A stretch of DNA of 64,000 nucleotides from Vreelandella nanhaiensis (GCF_003990185.1 NZ_RZHF01000006.1:93027-157026); one strand, 5' to 3'; positions 7,897-16,905 are shown, counted from the stretch's first letter. Notes: generated by a model from the sequence alone, not told the origin. Made by a program: numbers and translations.

Positions 7897-9042
7897 TTAG
7901 AAAACCTCTTTAAGCATTTTGAAGAAATCTTCCTTAGAAGGAGCACGCGGATTGGTAGCCGTGGAGTGATCTTCCAATGCCCACTGCGCCACTTGATTTA
8001 GATGCTCTTCCTTAACGCCCATTTCACTCAGGCTGGAAGGCATCCCTAACTTAATATTGAGCTTTTCAAATGCTTCGGCTAAATCGTCATCCGGGGCAAG
8101 CCCCATCGCATCCTTGAGGCGAGCGTATTTTTCCTCGCAATCGCGCTGGTTAAACCTGAGAACGGTCGGCATTAGCACGGCATTGAGCGTGCCATGGTGA
8201 AGTTTTAGCTCATGCAGACCACCTAACGCATGGGATAGAGAGTGCACTGCTCCCAGCCCCTTCTGAAACGCCATGGCGCCTTCAAGGGCCGCCATCATCA
8301 TTTCATTTCTAGCGGTTAAGTTAGCGCCGTTTTCAACCGCCTCTACCAGATAGGTGCTCGCGCGCTTCAGACCATCCAATGCAATCGCTTCAGCCGGTGG
8401 ATTCAATTTTGGGCTTAAAAAGGTTTCAACGCAGTGAGCAATCGCATCCATACCCGTTGCGGCAGTCAAAAAAGGCGGTAAACCGAGCGTCAAACGTGGG
8501 TCGCAGATAGCAACAGCGGGAATCAGATAAGGAGAAAGAAAACCCAGTTTTCGATTATCTTTCATGGTAATGAGAGAGGCTCGCCCCACCTCACTGCCCG
8601 TCCCCGCCGTTGTGGGTACCGCAATCAACGGCAGCACATTGGCATTAATCTTAGCTACGCCACCCTCAATCGCAGCGTACTGGCGTAATGGCGCAGGGTG
8701 GTTAAAAAGTAAAGCGACCGCTTTAGCCAAATCAATGCTGGAACCGCCGCCAACGGCCACAATGCCATCACACTCGCTTTCTCGCAGGAAAGTCAGCGCT
8801 TGTTCTACGGCGGTTTCAGTAGGGTTGGAAGGTGTTTCATCGAAAATGCAGGCTTTTTCATTAATCTCTTTAGAAAGTTCTGCAGATTCAATTACTTGCG
8901 TAATAATAGGCGTACTACTCAGCCCCTTATCAGTCACAAACAAAGGCCTTTTCACCTTAAGCAACTGCAGCTCATTAGCTAACTCCGCAATCGCATTCTC
9001 GCCAAACTGGATTTTTGTTAAGTAGTTGATGATGTAGGGCAT
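7897..9042 (-). CDS. Iron-containing (group III) alcohol dehydrogenase
   Basis: A 381-residue NAD(P)-dependent alcohol dehydrogenase of the Fe-ADH family. The dinucleotide-binding GGGSSIDLAKA motif is at about residue 95, and the metal ligands are supplied by TGMDAIAHCVE (Asp, His) and by HSLSHALGG and ELKLHHGTLNAVLMP (two His). Members act on lactaldehyde, butanol, 1,3-propanediol, hydroxyacid-oxoacid pairs or semialdehydes; here it could reduce an aldehyde made by the aldolase, such as tartronate semialdehyde or glycolaldehyde (inference). It is the first gene of the minus-strand set, 121 bases upstream of tctC copy 2, and divergent from the UxaA-like gene. Confidence 0.92.
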   Translation of the reverse strand: MPYIINYLTKIQFGENAIAELANELQLLKVKRPLFVTDKGLSSTPIITQVIESAELSKEINEKACIFDETPSNPTETAVEQALTFLRESECDGIVAVGGGSSIDLAKAVALLFNHPAPLRQYAAIEGGVAKINANVLPLIAVPTTAGTGSEVGRASLITMKDNRKLGFLSPYLIPAVAICDPRLTLGLPPFLTAATGMDAIAHCVETFLSPKLNPPAEAIALDGLKRASTYLVEAVENGANLTARNEMMMAALEGAMAFQKGLGAVHSLSHALGGLHELKLHHGTLNAVLMPTVLRFNQRDCEEKYARLKDAMGLAPDDDLAEAFEKLNIKLGMPSSLSEMGVKEEHLNQVAQWALEDHSTATNPRAPSKEDFFKMLKEVF

Positions 9043-9445
9043 TTTAATTTCTCGTTATTGTTTTGCTTGAAACCAAATATGCATCTATCTAAAGGTGTCA
9101 TACAGCATACCTGCATGACAATAGTTATGAGGTTATTTTTGGCCACTCATGTTTTCAAGAAAACGCTTTATTCAAATAAGCTATTGTTAAATAGTTACTT
9201 TATTTTCATAGCAAAAGTATCAACCGGACCGCAGGCTATCGACATCACTTTTCCATAGGTGCCCATATTCAATACCTGAAAACAATCTAGGACAAATGAA
9301 CATTGCATTCAATGATCATTACATAGGACGATAGTATAATCGACGTACACAGCTTAGTTGCTAAAGTGCATCAACAGTGACCGCTTACTAGCTAGCTTGC
9401 GCGTAGCTCTTACCCAAAAAGCCAATAATAAATTTGAGGTAAACA
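9043..9445. promoter_or_regulatory. Divergent promoter region between Fe-ADH and UxaA-like genes
   Basis: This 403-base gap is AT-rich and holds no convincing gene. Visible elements are a perfect 10-bp palindrome AATGATCATT at 9311-9320, the inverted pair CATTG/CAATG at 9301-9314 overlapping it, and a TATAAT hexamer at 9335-9340 on the plus strand, about 105 bases before the ATG at 9446. No well-placed -35 box accompanies the TATAAT. The palindromes are candidate sites for the GntR regulator encoded at 11004. Confidence 0.4.
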
Positions 9446-10975
9446 ATGGATCTCATTAATTCCCCGTCCGTTATTATTCAGCTCAATCCGCGGGATAACG
9501 TGGGCGTAGCCTCAAAAGCGGTGCCCACAGGATTTCCAATTGATAAAAATGGCACACTCGCTAAAGAGAATATCGATGCAGGTCATAAAGTTGCGTTAAC
9601 TGGGATCAACAAAGGCGACGCCATATATAAATACGGCCAGCTAATTGGGATAGCGGCGCAAAACGTAGAACCCGGTGAGCATGTACACACCCACAACCTC
9701 GCCATGATAGAGCTTGATTCTTCGTTAAAGGATTTCCAGCCTCACCCGCAAACAGACACCACAAGTAGTTCACGAACCTTCCAAGGTTTTCAACGTGATG
9801 ATGGCAGCGTAGGCACGCGTAACTACATTGGTATTCTATCTACCGTCAATTGTTCCGCGACGGTAGCTAAAGCAGCGGCAGACAAACTCAACCAGTCTGA
9901 TGAACTAAGCCAAATGGGGTTCGATGGCGTCGTCGCAATCACCCATGGCTCGGGCTGTGCCATGAACACAGACTCAGAGGGTTTTTCCTTTCTTGAGCGC
10001 GTCATTGCAGGTTATGCCCAGCACCCCAATTTTGCCTTCGTGCTTATTATCGGTTTGGGCTGTGAGACCAACCAGGTCAAAACACTGGTCGCAAAAAAGG
10101 GGTTAGAAGACGCTTCGCGGCTTGCTTACTTTAATATTCAGGATGCGGGAGGAACTCGCACCAGTATAAAAACAGCATGTGATCACATCATGCGGATGGC
10201 TTCTCAGCATGGGCAGATGCAGCGTAAACCTGCTTCCCTAGAGCACTTGGTGGTTGCACTGCAGTGCGGCGGTTCAGACGGTTATTCAGGGATTACGGCA
10301 AATCCTGCGCTTGGCCACGCGGCTGATCTTATCGTGCAACACGGAGGCAGCGTTATCCTTGCAGAAACTCCTGAGATTTACGGTGCTGAGAACCTTTTAA
10401 TAGACCGCTCTATCAACGAAAACGTCGCGCAAAAACTGCTTGATCGTATTACATGGTGGAAGCATTACACCGAAATAAACGGTGCCGAGCTAAACAATAA
10501 CCCGTCGCCGGGCAATAAAGCGGGAGGGCTTTCAACGATTCTTGAAAAATCCCTAGGGGCCGTTGCGAAAGGTGGCAGCTCAAGCCTTAACGATGTACTG
10601 CACTATGCCGAAAAGATAACCACTCGTGGCTTTAATTTTATGGATAGCCCGGGCTACGACCCAGTCTCTGTTACCGGTCAAATTGCCTCTGGGTCAACGG
10701 TTATCTGTTTTACTACCGGGCGAGGATCGGTTTCAGGTTTTAAACCCGCCCCCTGCCTGAAGCTCGCAACCAATACCTCCATGTATGAGAAAATGCATGA
10801 AGACATGGATATAAACTGTGGCGTTATCGTCGATGGCACTGCCAGTGTAGAAGACGTCGGAGAACAGATTTTTGAGCGCATTATCGCCATTGCCTCAGGC
10901 GACATGAGTGCTAGCGAGTCACTGGGTTATGGTAGTAATGAGTTCGTTCCTTGGCTGGTCGGTGCCATCACCTAA
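9446..10975 (+). CDS. UxaA/GarD-family sugar-acid dehydratase
   Basis: A 509-residue dehydratase of the altronate/galactarate family, in the fused arrangement. Residues about 10-95 are the SAF domain, ending in the metal-binding GEHVHTHNLA; the large catalytic domain follows, with GSGCAMN, GLGCETNQ, QCGGSDGYSGITANPALGH, NPSPGNKAGG and FTTGRGS. SAF-domain wording and AETPEIYGAENLL are nearer UxaA (altronate) than GarD (galactarate). SuyAB sulfolactate lyases share the fold but are normally split. The reaction is loss of water from an aldonate or aldarate to give a 2-keto-3-deoxy acid, the right substrate type for the aldolase at 5709. GAGG precedes the ATG by eight bases. Specificity is unresolved. 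Confidence 0.88.
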   Translation: MDLINSPSVIIQLNPRDNVGVASKAVPTGFPIDKNGTLAKENIDAGHKVALTGINKGDAIYKYGQLIGIAAQNVEPGEHVHTHNLAMIELDSSLKDFQPHPQTDTTSSSRTFQGFQRDDGSVGTRNYIGILSTVNCSATVAKAAADKLNQSDELSQMGFDGVVAITHGSGCAMNTDSEGFSFLERVIAGYAQHPNFAFVLIIGLGCETNQVKTLVAKKGLEDASRLAYFNIQDAGGTRTSIKTACDHIMRMASQHGQMQRKPASLEHLVVALQCGGSDGYSGITANPALGHAADLIVQHGGSVILAETPEIYGAENLLIDRSINENVAQKLLDRITWWKHYTEINGAELNNNPSPGNKAGGLSTILEKSLGAVAKGGSSSLNDVLHYAEKITTRGFNFMDSPGYDPVSVTGQIASGSTVICFTTGRGSVSGFKPAPCLKLATNTSMYEKMHEDMDINCGVIVDGTASVEDVGEQIFERIIAIASGDMSASESLGYGSNEFVPWLVGAIT

Positions 10976-11003
10976 TCGTTCATTCAAGGACAATGGATTA
11001 ACC

Positions 11004-11972
11004 ATGACACAAACGCTGCGCGACCAGCTCTATACGGCTCTTAAGCAGGGTATTGTTGGAAAACGTCTGGAACCCGGCCTTGTGCTGCTTGAAGGGAATA
11101 TAGCCGAGCTGTTTGGTATCAGCCGCTCCCCTGTTCGCCAAACCCTGAGCCGGTTACACGAAGAGCAGTATATCTGCCGCTTTGAGGGGCGCGGCTATCT
11201 AGTGGGGACGTCGCCTCAAGAAGTAGTACGGCGCTCCCTCAGTGAGAGTGATTTCAAACAACGCGGCGACACCCCCAAAGTAGACCGGACCGTTTCCTGG
11301 CGCGCCCACATCGACAGCGTCGAGCATGCCATTGTCCTATGTTCAATTAAGGGCGCTTTTGAACTCAATGAACTGCAGCTGTCCAAATCACTGAATGTCA
11401 GCCGCACGGTTACCCACCAAATTCTTCTCTATTTGCAGTCCATCGGCCTGGTCGAAAAGATTAAATACAACAGCTGGAGCGTAGTCCCTTTAGATGACAA
11501 GCGACTACACAACCTTTATGAAGCACGCCGCCAACTAGAGCCTTACATGATTGCGCGTGCCGCCCATCATATTTCAGAAAGTGTACTCAACGGCTATATT
11601 GCCAAACTCAAGCACGCCGCCAACAGTTATCCAGATATTAGCGGTGAATTACTGGATGAGTTAGAAAATGACCTTCACCACTCCGCCGTCAGCCTAGGTG
11701 ATAACCAGGAAGTAATGAATATGCTACGGCGTACTCATCCTATCTTATTAATCAGCAAGCATTTACTTGGGCGAGTACTTAAACTTCCCGATCAAGACCC
11801 TTTTTTCGATGAGCACTTGTGGGTATTCGAAAAAATGCGTCTACAACAGCCAGAGCAAGCTGCAAAAGTATTGGTGGCTCACTTAGAGCGCTCAGAGTCT
11901 AAAGTACTCGAGCGTCTTATCAATTTCAGAGAATCAGGTGATATCAATATACCGCTTTATTTAAGAGGATAA
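11004..11972 (+). CDS. GntR-family regulator with two winged helices and FCD domain
   Basis: A 322-residue protein. Residues about 1-66 form a GntR winged helix (TLRDQLYTALKQGIVGKRLE, then IAELFGISRSPVRQTLSRLH). A second helix-turn-helix follows at about residues 90-155 (IKGAFELNELQLSKSLNVSR, VTHQILLYLQSIGLV), then an all-helical FCD-type ligand domain (LYEARRQLEPYMIARAA). Typical FadR-subfamily proteins have one winged helix and about 230-250 residues, so this is a long two-HTH form. ATG at 11004 is preferred to the upstream frame at 10908, which overlaps the dehydratase gene. It probably controls the dehydratase and flanking operons. Confidence 0.87.
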   Translation: MTQTLRDQLYTALKQGIVGKRLEPGLVLLEGNIAELFGISRSPVRQTLSRLHEEQYICRFEGRGYLVGTSPQEVVRRSLSESDFKQRGDTPKVDRTVSWRAHIDSVEHAIVLCSIKGAFELNELQLSKSLNVSRTVTHQILLYLQSIGLVEKIKYNSWSVVPLDDKRLHNLYEARRQLEPYMIARAAHHISESVLNGYIAKLKHAANSYPDISGELLDELENDLHHSAVSLGDNQEVMNMLRRTHPILLISKHLLGRVLKLPDQDPFFDEHLWVFEKMRLQQPEQAAKVLVAHLERSESKVLERLINFRESGDINIPLYLRG

Positions 11973-12113
11973 GCCAATAGCAACGCATTCCCTCAACAAG
12001 AACAATATTAATAAAAACAATATCAATAAGAACATATAAAAGCGGTTTAACAGCCTGTCTGGCAAGCGCCACGCGACATTTCAACAGCCTACCCACCGTT
12101 AGAGGAACCAACA

Positions 12114-12992
12114 ATGACAATTTCACGGTCTATCGGCTTTATTGGCACCGGCATTATGGGCGCCCCGATGGCTGGGCGTTTGGCCCGCGCAGGGCACCAA
12201 GTGCGCGCCTGGAACCGGACAAAAAGCAAGGCCGACAACCTGGCATCTGTGGGTGTCGAAATAGTGGAAAAGCCTGAACAGGCAGTTACCGCAAGCGACG
12301 TCGTGATCGTTATGCTCAGCTCTGGGCCGGTGTGCGATGAGTTACTTTTAGGCCCTGATGGCCTGCTCAACGCCATGCAGCCTGGTGCTACCCTGATCGT
12401 CATGAGTTCTATACCGGTCGAGACGGCACGCCGCCAAGCGGAGGAAGCCGCAACGCACCAGATCCACTACTTAGACGCGCCGGTATCCGGCGGTGAGCAG
12501 GGTGCGATTGATGGCACTCTGGCCATTATGGCGGGCGGCGATTCTGCACGCTTTAAAGCGGTTGAGCTCATCCTTTTATCGCTCGGCAGGCCGGTACATG
12601 TTGGCCCAGCGGGCAGTGGTGAACTGGTCAAGCTCGCCAATCAAATGATTGTGGCCAATACCATTGCCACGGTGGCCGAAGCCATATTGCTGGCAGAGCA
12701 CGGGGGAGCTAACCCGGCGCAAATGCTTAATGCGCTTGAAGGCGGCTTTGCCGACTCAACCATTTTGCGTATCCACGGCCAGCGCATGATCAAGGAGGAT
12801 TTCACCCCCGGCGGACCGGCGAAATGGCAATTGAAAGACACCCAAACCGCCATGGCCTTAGCCCAAGAATTGCAGCTTAAGCTACCCGTATCTTCATTGG
12901 TCAACGGGCTTTATGAAGCGCTTGTCGCCCAGGGAGAGGGAGACCTCGACCATAGCGCTCTGATACGCCAGCTCAGACGACAAAATCAATAA
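12114..12992 (+). CDS. Tartronate semialdehyde reductase / beta-hydroxyacid dehydrogenase (GarR-like)
   Basis: A 292-residue NAD(P)-dependent enzyme of the 3-hydroxyisobutyrate dehydrogenase family. The dinucleotide fold is at the N-terminus (GFIGTGIMGAPMAGRLARAG), the substrate loop is the canonical DAPVSGGEQGA, and the catalytic lysine is in GSGELVKLANQM. These are features of GarR/GlxR, which reduce tartronate semialdehyde to D-glycerate. With the GarL-type aldolase and the UxaA/GarD-type dehydratase in the same region, it completes a plausible aldarate route (dehydratase, aldolase, reductase). AGAGGA precedes the ATG by seven bases. L-threonate or 3-hydroxyisobutyrate are alternative substrates. 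Confidence 0.88.
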   Translation: MTISRSIGFIGTGIMGAPMAGRLARAGHQVRAWNRTKSKADNLASVGVEIVEKPEQAVTASDVVIVMLSSGPVCDELLLGPDGLLNAMQPGATLIVMSSIPVETARRQAEEAATHQIHYLDAPVSGGEQGAIDGTLAIMAGGDSARFKAVELILLSLGRPVHVGPAGSGELVKLANQMIVANTIATVAEAILLAEHGGANPAQMLNALEGGFADSTILRIHGQRMIKEDFTPGGPAKWQLKDTQTAMALAQELQLKLPVSSLVNGLYEALVAQGEGDLDHSALIRQLRRQNQ

Positions 12993-13030
12993 ACAATCCG
13001 TCCACCCATAACGCCGGGAAAATAAATACA

Positions 13031-14086
13031 ATGAGCCAACATTACGATGCCCAGGAAATAACGCGATTCAGCACTGACTTACTTTTAGCAGCAGGGCTTG
13101 ATGATGATAAAGCCCATGCCGTGGCTGAGGTACTGGTTGAAGGCGACCTGATGGGACACACCACTCATGGGCTTCAACTCCTCGCACCTTACCTTGAGGA
13201 AATTCAGTCAGGCCGCATGCCGGTCACCGGCGAGTATGAGGTAATTTCTCAACGTGCCGCCGTACAGACCTGGGATGGCCGTTATTTACCCGGGCCGTGG
13301 CTGATACTCAAAGCCATGGAAGCCGCGGAAGCCATGGCGCGTTCCTGCGGTACTGGTACGGTGGTAATTCGGCGCTCTAATCATATTGCCTGCCTGGCTG
13401 CCTATCTAAAACGTGCCACCGATCAAGACCTCGTAGTGGTGATTGAATCATCCGACCCGGCGACTAAATCCGTTGCCCCCTATGGCGGGTTAGAGGCTAC
13501 TCATACCCCCAATCCTATTGCCGTGGGCTACCCCACTGATTCAGGCCCTGTCCTTTTGGATGTCAGCACATCCATTACCACCAATGGCATGGTGGGACGG
13601 CTTAACAAGCAAAACAGCCGTTTGCCTTATCCGTGGCTTAAAGACCATCAGGGCCAGGCAACCGACCGCCCCGAGGTGCTTTTCGACGAACCCAAAGGCA
13701 GCATTATGCCCATCGGTGGTCTAGACCACGGTCATAAGGGTTACGCACTAGGGCTCATGGTGGAAGCATTGACGTCTGGCCTGGCAGGATTCGGACGCGT
13801 CCAGGCGCCTACGCAGTGGGGTGCCTCGGTCATGGTGCAGGTGCTGGACCCGGAAGCCTTTGGAGGGCTTGAAGCGTTCAAGCGCGAAACCGGCGCACTG
13901 GCTGATGCGTGCCGTAACAATCCAGTCGCTGAAGGCGATCCTCAGGTACGCATTCCGGGAGAGCGCGGGCTCGATTTACATAAGCGCTACTCACAGCAAG
14001 GCGTTCCGCTTCCAGAGGGCGTTCCCGAAGCGCTTCATAATTGGTCAGAGCGTTTAGGCGTTACTTTTCCCCAGGCACGCCAGTAA
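13031..14086 (+). CDS. Ldh2-family malate/L-lactate/sulfolactate-type dehydrogenase
   Basis: A 351-residue NAD(P)-dependent 2-hydroxyacid dehydrogenase of the Ldh2/MDH2/YlbC/YiaK fold. Visible family motifs are the catalytic-histidine segment GDLMGHTTHGLQLL near residue 45, RRSNHIACLAAYL, THTPNPIAVGYPT and GLDHGHKGYALGLMVEAL. Members oxidise or reduce malate, L-lactate, ureidoglycolate, 2,3-diketogulonate, delta-1-piperideine-2-carboxylate or (R)-sulfolactate. Substrate here is unknown; it is cotranscribed between two beta-hydroxyacid dehydrogenases. Its ribosome site is weak (GGGAA). A second member of the family is encoded at 26513. Confidence 0.88.
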   Translation: MSQHYDAQEITRFSTDLLLAAGLDDDKAHAVAEVLVEGDLMGHTTHGLQLLAPYLEEIQSGRMPVTGEYEVISQRAAVQTWDGRYLPGPWLILKAMEAAEAMARSCGTGTVVIRRSNHIACLAAYLKRATDQDLVVVIESSDPATKSVAPYGGLEATHTPNPIAVGYPTDSGPVLLDVSTSITTNGMVGRLNKQNSRLPYPWLKDHQGQATDRPEVLFDEPKGSIMPIGGLDHGHKGYALGLMVEALTSGLAGFGRVQAPTQWGASVMVQVLDPEAFGGLEAFKRETGALADACRNNPVAEGDPQVRIPGERGLDLHKRYSQQGVPLPEGVPEALHNWSERLGVTFPQARQ

Positions 14087-14164
14087 ACGCTTTCTGCTTA
14101 GGGTGCAGGTTCAGACAAGCGAGCGTTATCTAAAACGTAATCAAATAACTGATCGGAGATCACC

Positions 14165-15073
14165 ATGAAACAGGAACGTATCGGATTCATCGGGCTCGGC
14201 TTAATGGGTAAGGAAATGGCCCGCAATATAGTGCGTAACGGCTACCCGCTGACCGTTATGGCTCATCGCAATCGCTCGCCTTTAGAGGTGCTCTCTGCCG
14301 AAGGTGCCATTGAAGTCGATAGCGCCGCCGAGATGGCCAAAACCAGCGATATTGTTTTTATCTGCGTCAAGACATCCGAACAAGTTAGCGAGATTGTGAC
14401 CGGAACCGATGGTTTGATGGCTGGGGCCCATGAAGGGCTGATTATTATCGACTGCTCTACGGCTCATCCTGAATCAACCGAGCGCCTTGCTGAAACTGTC
14501 GCGGAGCGCGGCGTAGTGCTGGTTGACGCGCCATTAGCTCGCACGCCACGCGAAGCCCGAGAGGGGCGGCTCAACGTCATGCTAGGAGGCGATGCCTCTA
14601 CGGTTACGCGTATTACGCCGGTCATCGAAAGCTTCGCCGAGAACATCTTTCATGTCGGTGCGGTCGGGTCAGCGCATAAGTTGAAGCTGATTAACAACTT
14701 CCTGTCGCTGGGCGCAGCGGCGCTCGTTAGCGAAGCTGCTACCATGGCTGCTGGAATGGATGTCCCCCAGGATAAGCTGCTGGAAATCTGTTCTCAGGGC
14801 GGCGCCAATAGCGCCATGCTGGCCCCGGTTATGGAGTGGGTGCTGCAGAAAGAGTGTACAAAGCTGCAGTTCAGCCTCGGAAATGCCGAAAAGGACATGC
14901 GCTACCTAGCTGAAACGTTAACCGAGTACCGGCTAACCTCCAACATGCTTTCCCCACTTTGCGAATTCCTTAACCTGGCTCGAAACGATGTGGGAGAAGA
15001 GAGCTTCGTTCCCCAAGCTTACGACAGCTGCATGCAGCGTAATGGTATGGCCTCAGACGGCAACAAGCGTTGA
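14165..15073 (+). CDS. Beta-hydroxyacid dehydrogenase with YihU-like substrate loop
   Basis: A 302-residue NAD-binding enzyme of the 3-hydroxyisobutyrate dehydrogenase family (GFIGLGLMGKEMARNIVRNG at the N-terminus, catalytic lysine in HKLKLINNFLSLGAAAL). The substrate loop is unusual: where most members have DxPVSGG, this one has DAPLARTPREA. E. coli YihU, the sulfolactaldehyde / gamma-hydroxybutyrate reductase, has DVPVGRT there and a similar KLINNYMS lysine helix. It therefore probably acts on a different substrate from the GarR-like enzyme two genes upstream. GGAG lies eight bases before the ATG. It is the last gene of this plus-strand run and converges on the sugar dehydrogenase at 15133. 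Confidence 0.85.
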   Translation: MKQERIGFIGLGLMGKEMARNIVRNGYPLTVMAHRNRSPLEVLSAEGAIEVDSAAEMAKTSDIVFICVKTSEQVSEIVTGTDGLMAGAHEGLIIIDCSTAHPESTERLAETVAERGVVLVDAPLARTPREAREGRLNVMLGGDASTVTRITPVIESFAENIFHVGAVGSAHKLKLINNFLSLGAAALVSEAATMAAGMDVPQDKLLEICSQGGANSAMLAPVMEWVLQKECTKLQFSLGNAEKDMRYLAETLTEYRLTSNMLSPLCEFLNLARNDVGEESFVPQAYDSCMQRNGMASDGNKR

Positions 15074-15132
15074 GATAGACCGTAGGCTGCCTCGCTATCG
15101 CGGCTTAACTTCCCACCGCGACTTGGCAGCGT

Positions 15133-16059
15133 TCACTCCACAAACGCGTCGGTAGCCTCGCGGTAACCATATAAAAAGGCGTCAGCCACTTGGCGTAGTG
15201 GCGCTACATCCACGTCACTACGCCCACTGGCGACAAGCTCAACAAAGTGGTTATAAAGGCCGGCATACTCGCGCTCCTCCTCATCCACTATCAACTCGTC
15301 GTTAATCAGCAGGCGCCGCCCCCCCTGGGTCAGGCTTAGATGGCCGTTATCCGTATCGACGCGGATATCCCAGGTTTGCGGGCCGGTTTGGCGAAAATCA
15401 AAAGCCGCCTCAATCTCGACACCGTATGGATCGGTAAAAGAAAGCTCTGCGGCAATCGGGGTCTGGCAGTTAGTCGGCACCCATAACTGGGCCTGGCGCA
15501 GAAAAAATGGCTGGGGGAGAATGGCGGTGACGATCGAAAGCGCGTTAATACCTGGATCAAACACCCCCATGCCGCCCGGCTGCCATATCCACGCCTGACC
15601 TGGGTGCCATACTCGCACGTCTTCTTTCCATTCAACCTCAACGCGCTGAACCTGGCGCTCTGAAAGCCACTGCTTGGCTTGCGCAACGCCGGGTGCAAAG
15701 CGTGAGTGCCAGGCGGCAAACAGGCTAACGCCCTGCTCGGCAGCAAGTAGCATCAAGCTTTCCACTTCACTAAGTGTGGCCCCGGGTGGCTTTTCCAGCA
15801 GCACGTGCTTGCCGCGCAGTAGCGCAGCACGCGCCTGCGAGTAGCGCAAGTGCGTCGGCGTACAGATTGCCACGGCGTTTATTTCCGGGTGGGCGTCGAG
15901 CATCGCGCCCAAGTCTTGATAGCCGGGAACGTCTGGTAACGCAGCGTAAGGGTCTGCCGTGGCGACAAGCTGGCAGTGAGGGATGGTGGCTATCGCCGGA
16001 AGGTGCTGGTCGCGAACGATTTTACCCACACCCACTAAGCCGAGGTTGAAGTCAGACAT
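15133..16059 (-). CDS. L-arabinose / D-galactose 1-dehydrogenase (Gfo/Idh/MocA family)
   Basis: A 308-residue NAD(P)-dependent sugar dehydrogenase that oxidises C1 of an aldose to the lactone. It starts with LGLVGVGKIVRDQHLPAI, has the catalytic-lysine motif LLEKPPGATLSEV, and the WHSRFAPGV, RVWHPGQAWIWQPGG and GVFDPGINALSIVT blocks that match, as I recall it, the Azospirillum L-arabinose 1-dehydrogenase and the Pseudomonas D-galactose 1-dehydrogenase, which act on both sugars. It supplies step one of the non-phosphorylative arabinose pathway whose later enzymes are at 17888, 23115 and 24125. No dedicated lactonase gene is seen in the window. AAGG precedes the ATG. Confidence 0.9.
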   Translation of the reverse strand: MSDFNLGLVGVGKIVRDQHLPAIATIPHCQLVATADPYAALPDVPGYQDLGAMLDAHPEINAVAICTPTHLRYSQARAALLRGKHVLLEKPPGATLSEVESLMLLAAEQGVSLFAAWHSRFAPGVAQAKQWLSERQVQRVEVEWKEDVRVWHPGQAWIWQPGGMGVFDPGINALSIVTAILPQPFFLRQAQLWVPTNCQTPIAAELSFTDPYGVEIEAAFDFRQTGPQTWDIRVDTDNGHLSLTQGGRRLLINDELIVDEEEREYAGLYNHFVELVASGRSDVDVAPLRQVADAFLYGYREATDAFVE

Positions 16060-16103
16060 GTGCTTGCCTTTGTTTTAATTTAAGAGCTTAACGGGAAATG
16101 GAT

Positions 16104-16874
16104 TCAGAGAGCAGCGTGGGGTAGCTCAACGCTGCGCCCTAATGAGCTAACGCTATGTTCAAGCCCTAGCGCTTCTGCCGTCCCTGCCAATACCGCCTGG
16201 GCTGCCAGAAAAGCCTCTCGGGGGCGGCGCAGCCGGATACTTTCCATCAGCTGTCGATGACGCTCCAGGCTCTCTTCCGGATCAGAGGCGCTTTCGTTCG
16301 ACATCGAGACCAGCAGATAGATCGAGGGCCGCAGGATATGCGATAGCTGCGCCCAGACGATATTATGAGTCGCTTTGAAGATCGCCTCGTGGAAGGCAAT
16401 ATCACATTCGCTGTGTAAACGCCGCTCCTCTTGGCAGGTCGCATTGCGCAGGTTCTGCCCTAACCCTTCAAAGGCCTCTTCGATGGCTACTAAATCACGT
16501 GCCTTGGCGCGCTTGGCGGCGGTCATCGCTACATAGGGCTCAACATCCAGGCGAAACGCGAGAATTTCGCGTTGAATATCTGGATTAGGGGCCGCATAGC
16601 GGGTCAGCCAGTCGGTCACCTGAACATCGAGAATATGCCACTCTGAGTACTCCCGCACCTTGGAGCCGTGGCCTGAGATACGCTCGATAATGCCCGCCTC
16701 AACCAGCTGACGCAAATCACTACGCACCGCCGAGCGATTAATAGCAAAGCGTTCGCATAGATCCAGTTCACGCGGCACAAAGTCGCCGGGGCGGTAGCGT
16801 CCTCCGAAGATCTCCTCGGCGAGGTATTCAGCGATACTGGGGCGAGCCGGCGACTTAATGAGAGATGATGTCAC
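16104..16874 (-). CDS. GntR/FadR-family regulator (first of two in the arabinose region)
   Basis: A 256-residue repressor-type protein: GntR winged helix at residues about 12-72 (IAEYLAEEIFGGRYRPGDFV, INRSAVRSDLRQLVEAGII) and an FCD ligand domain at about 95-225 with the metal-binding pattern DIAFHEAIFKATHN. It starts with GTG at 16874, about ten bases after AGGG. It sits between the sugar dehydrogenase and the EamA/IlvD-like genes, all on the minus strand, and is the nearest candidate to bind the perfect palindrome at 19853-19871. Likely effector is a sugar acid intermediate (inference). Confidence 0.88.
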   Translation of the reverse strand: MTSSLIKSPARPSIAEYLAEEIFGGRYRPGDFVPRELDLCERFAINRSAVRSDLRQLVEAGIIERISGHGSKVREYSEWHILDVQVTDWLTRYAAPNPDIQREILAFRLDVEPYVAMTAAKRAKARDLVAIEEAFEGLGQNLRNATCQEERRLHSECDIAFHEAIFKATHNIVWAQLSHILRPSIYLLVSMSNESASDPEESLERHRQLMESIRLRRPREAFLAAQAVLAGTAEALGLEHSVSSLGRSVELPHAAL

Positions 16875-16905
16875 TGCGATAAAACCCTATTTCAATTCCA
16901 GCCAA

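Noticed and set aside
9058-9258. 66-codon open frame in the Fe-ADH/UxaA gap
   Set aside because: No clear ribosome site, no recognisable family, and AT-rich promoter composition; treated as regulatory DNA.
10908-11003. Longer GntR protein starting at 10908
   Set aside because: The added 32 residues overlap the dehydratase gene, are not GntR-like, and the start at 11004 begins at the normal winged-helix N-terminus.
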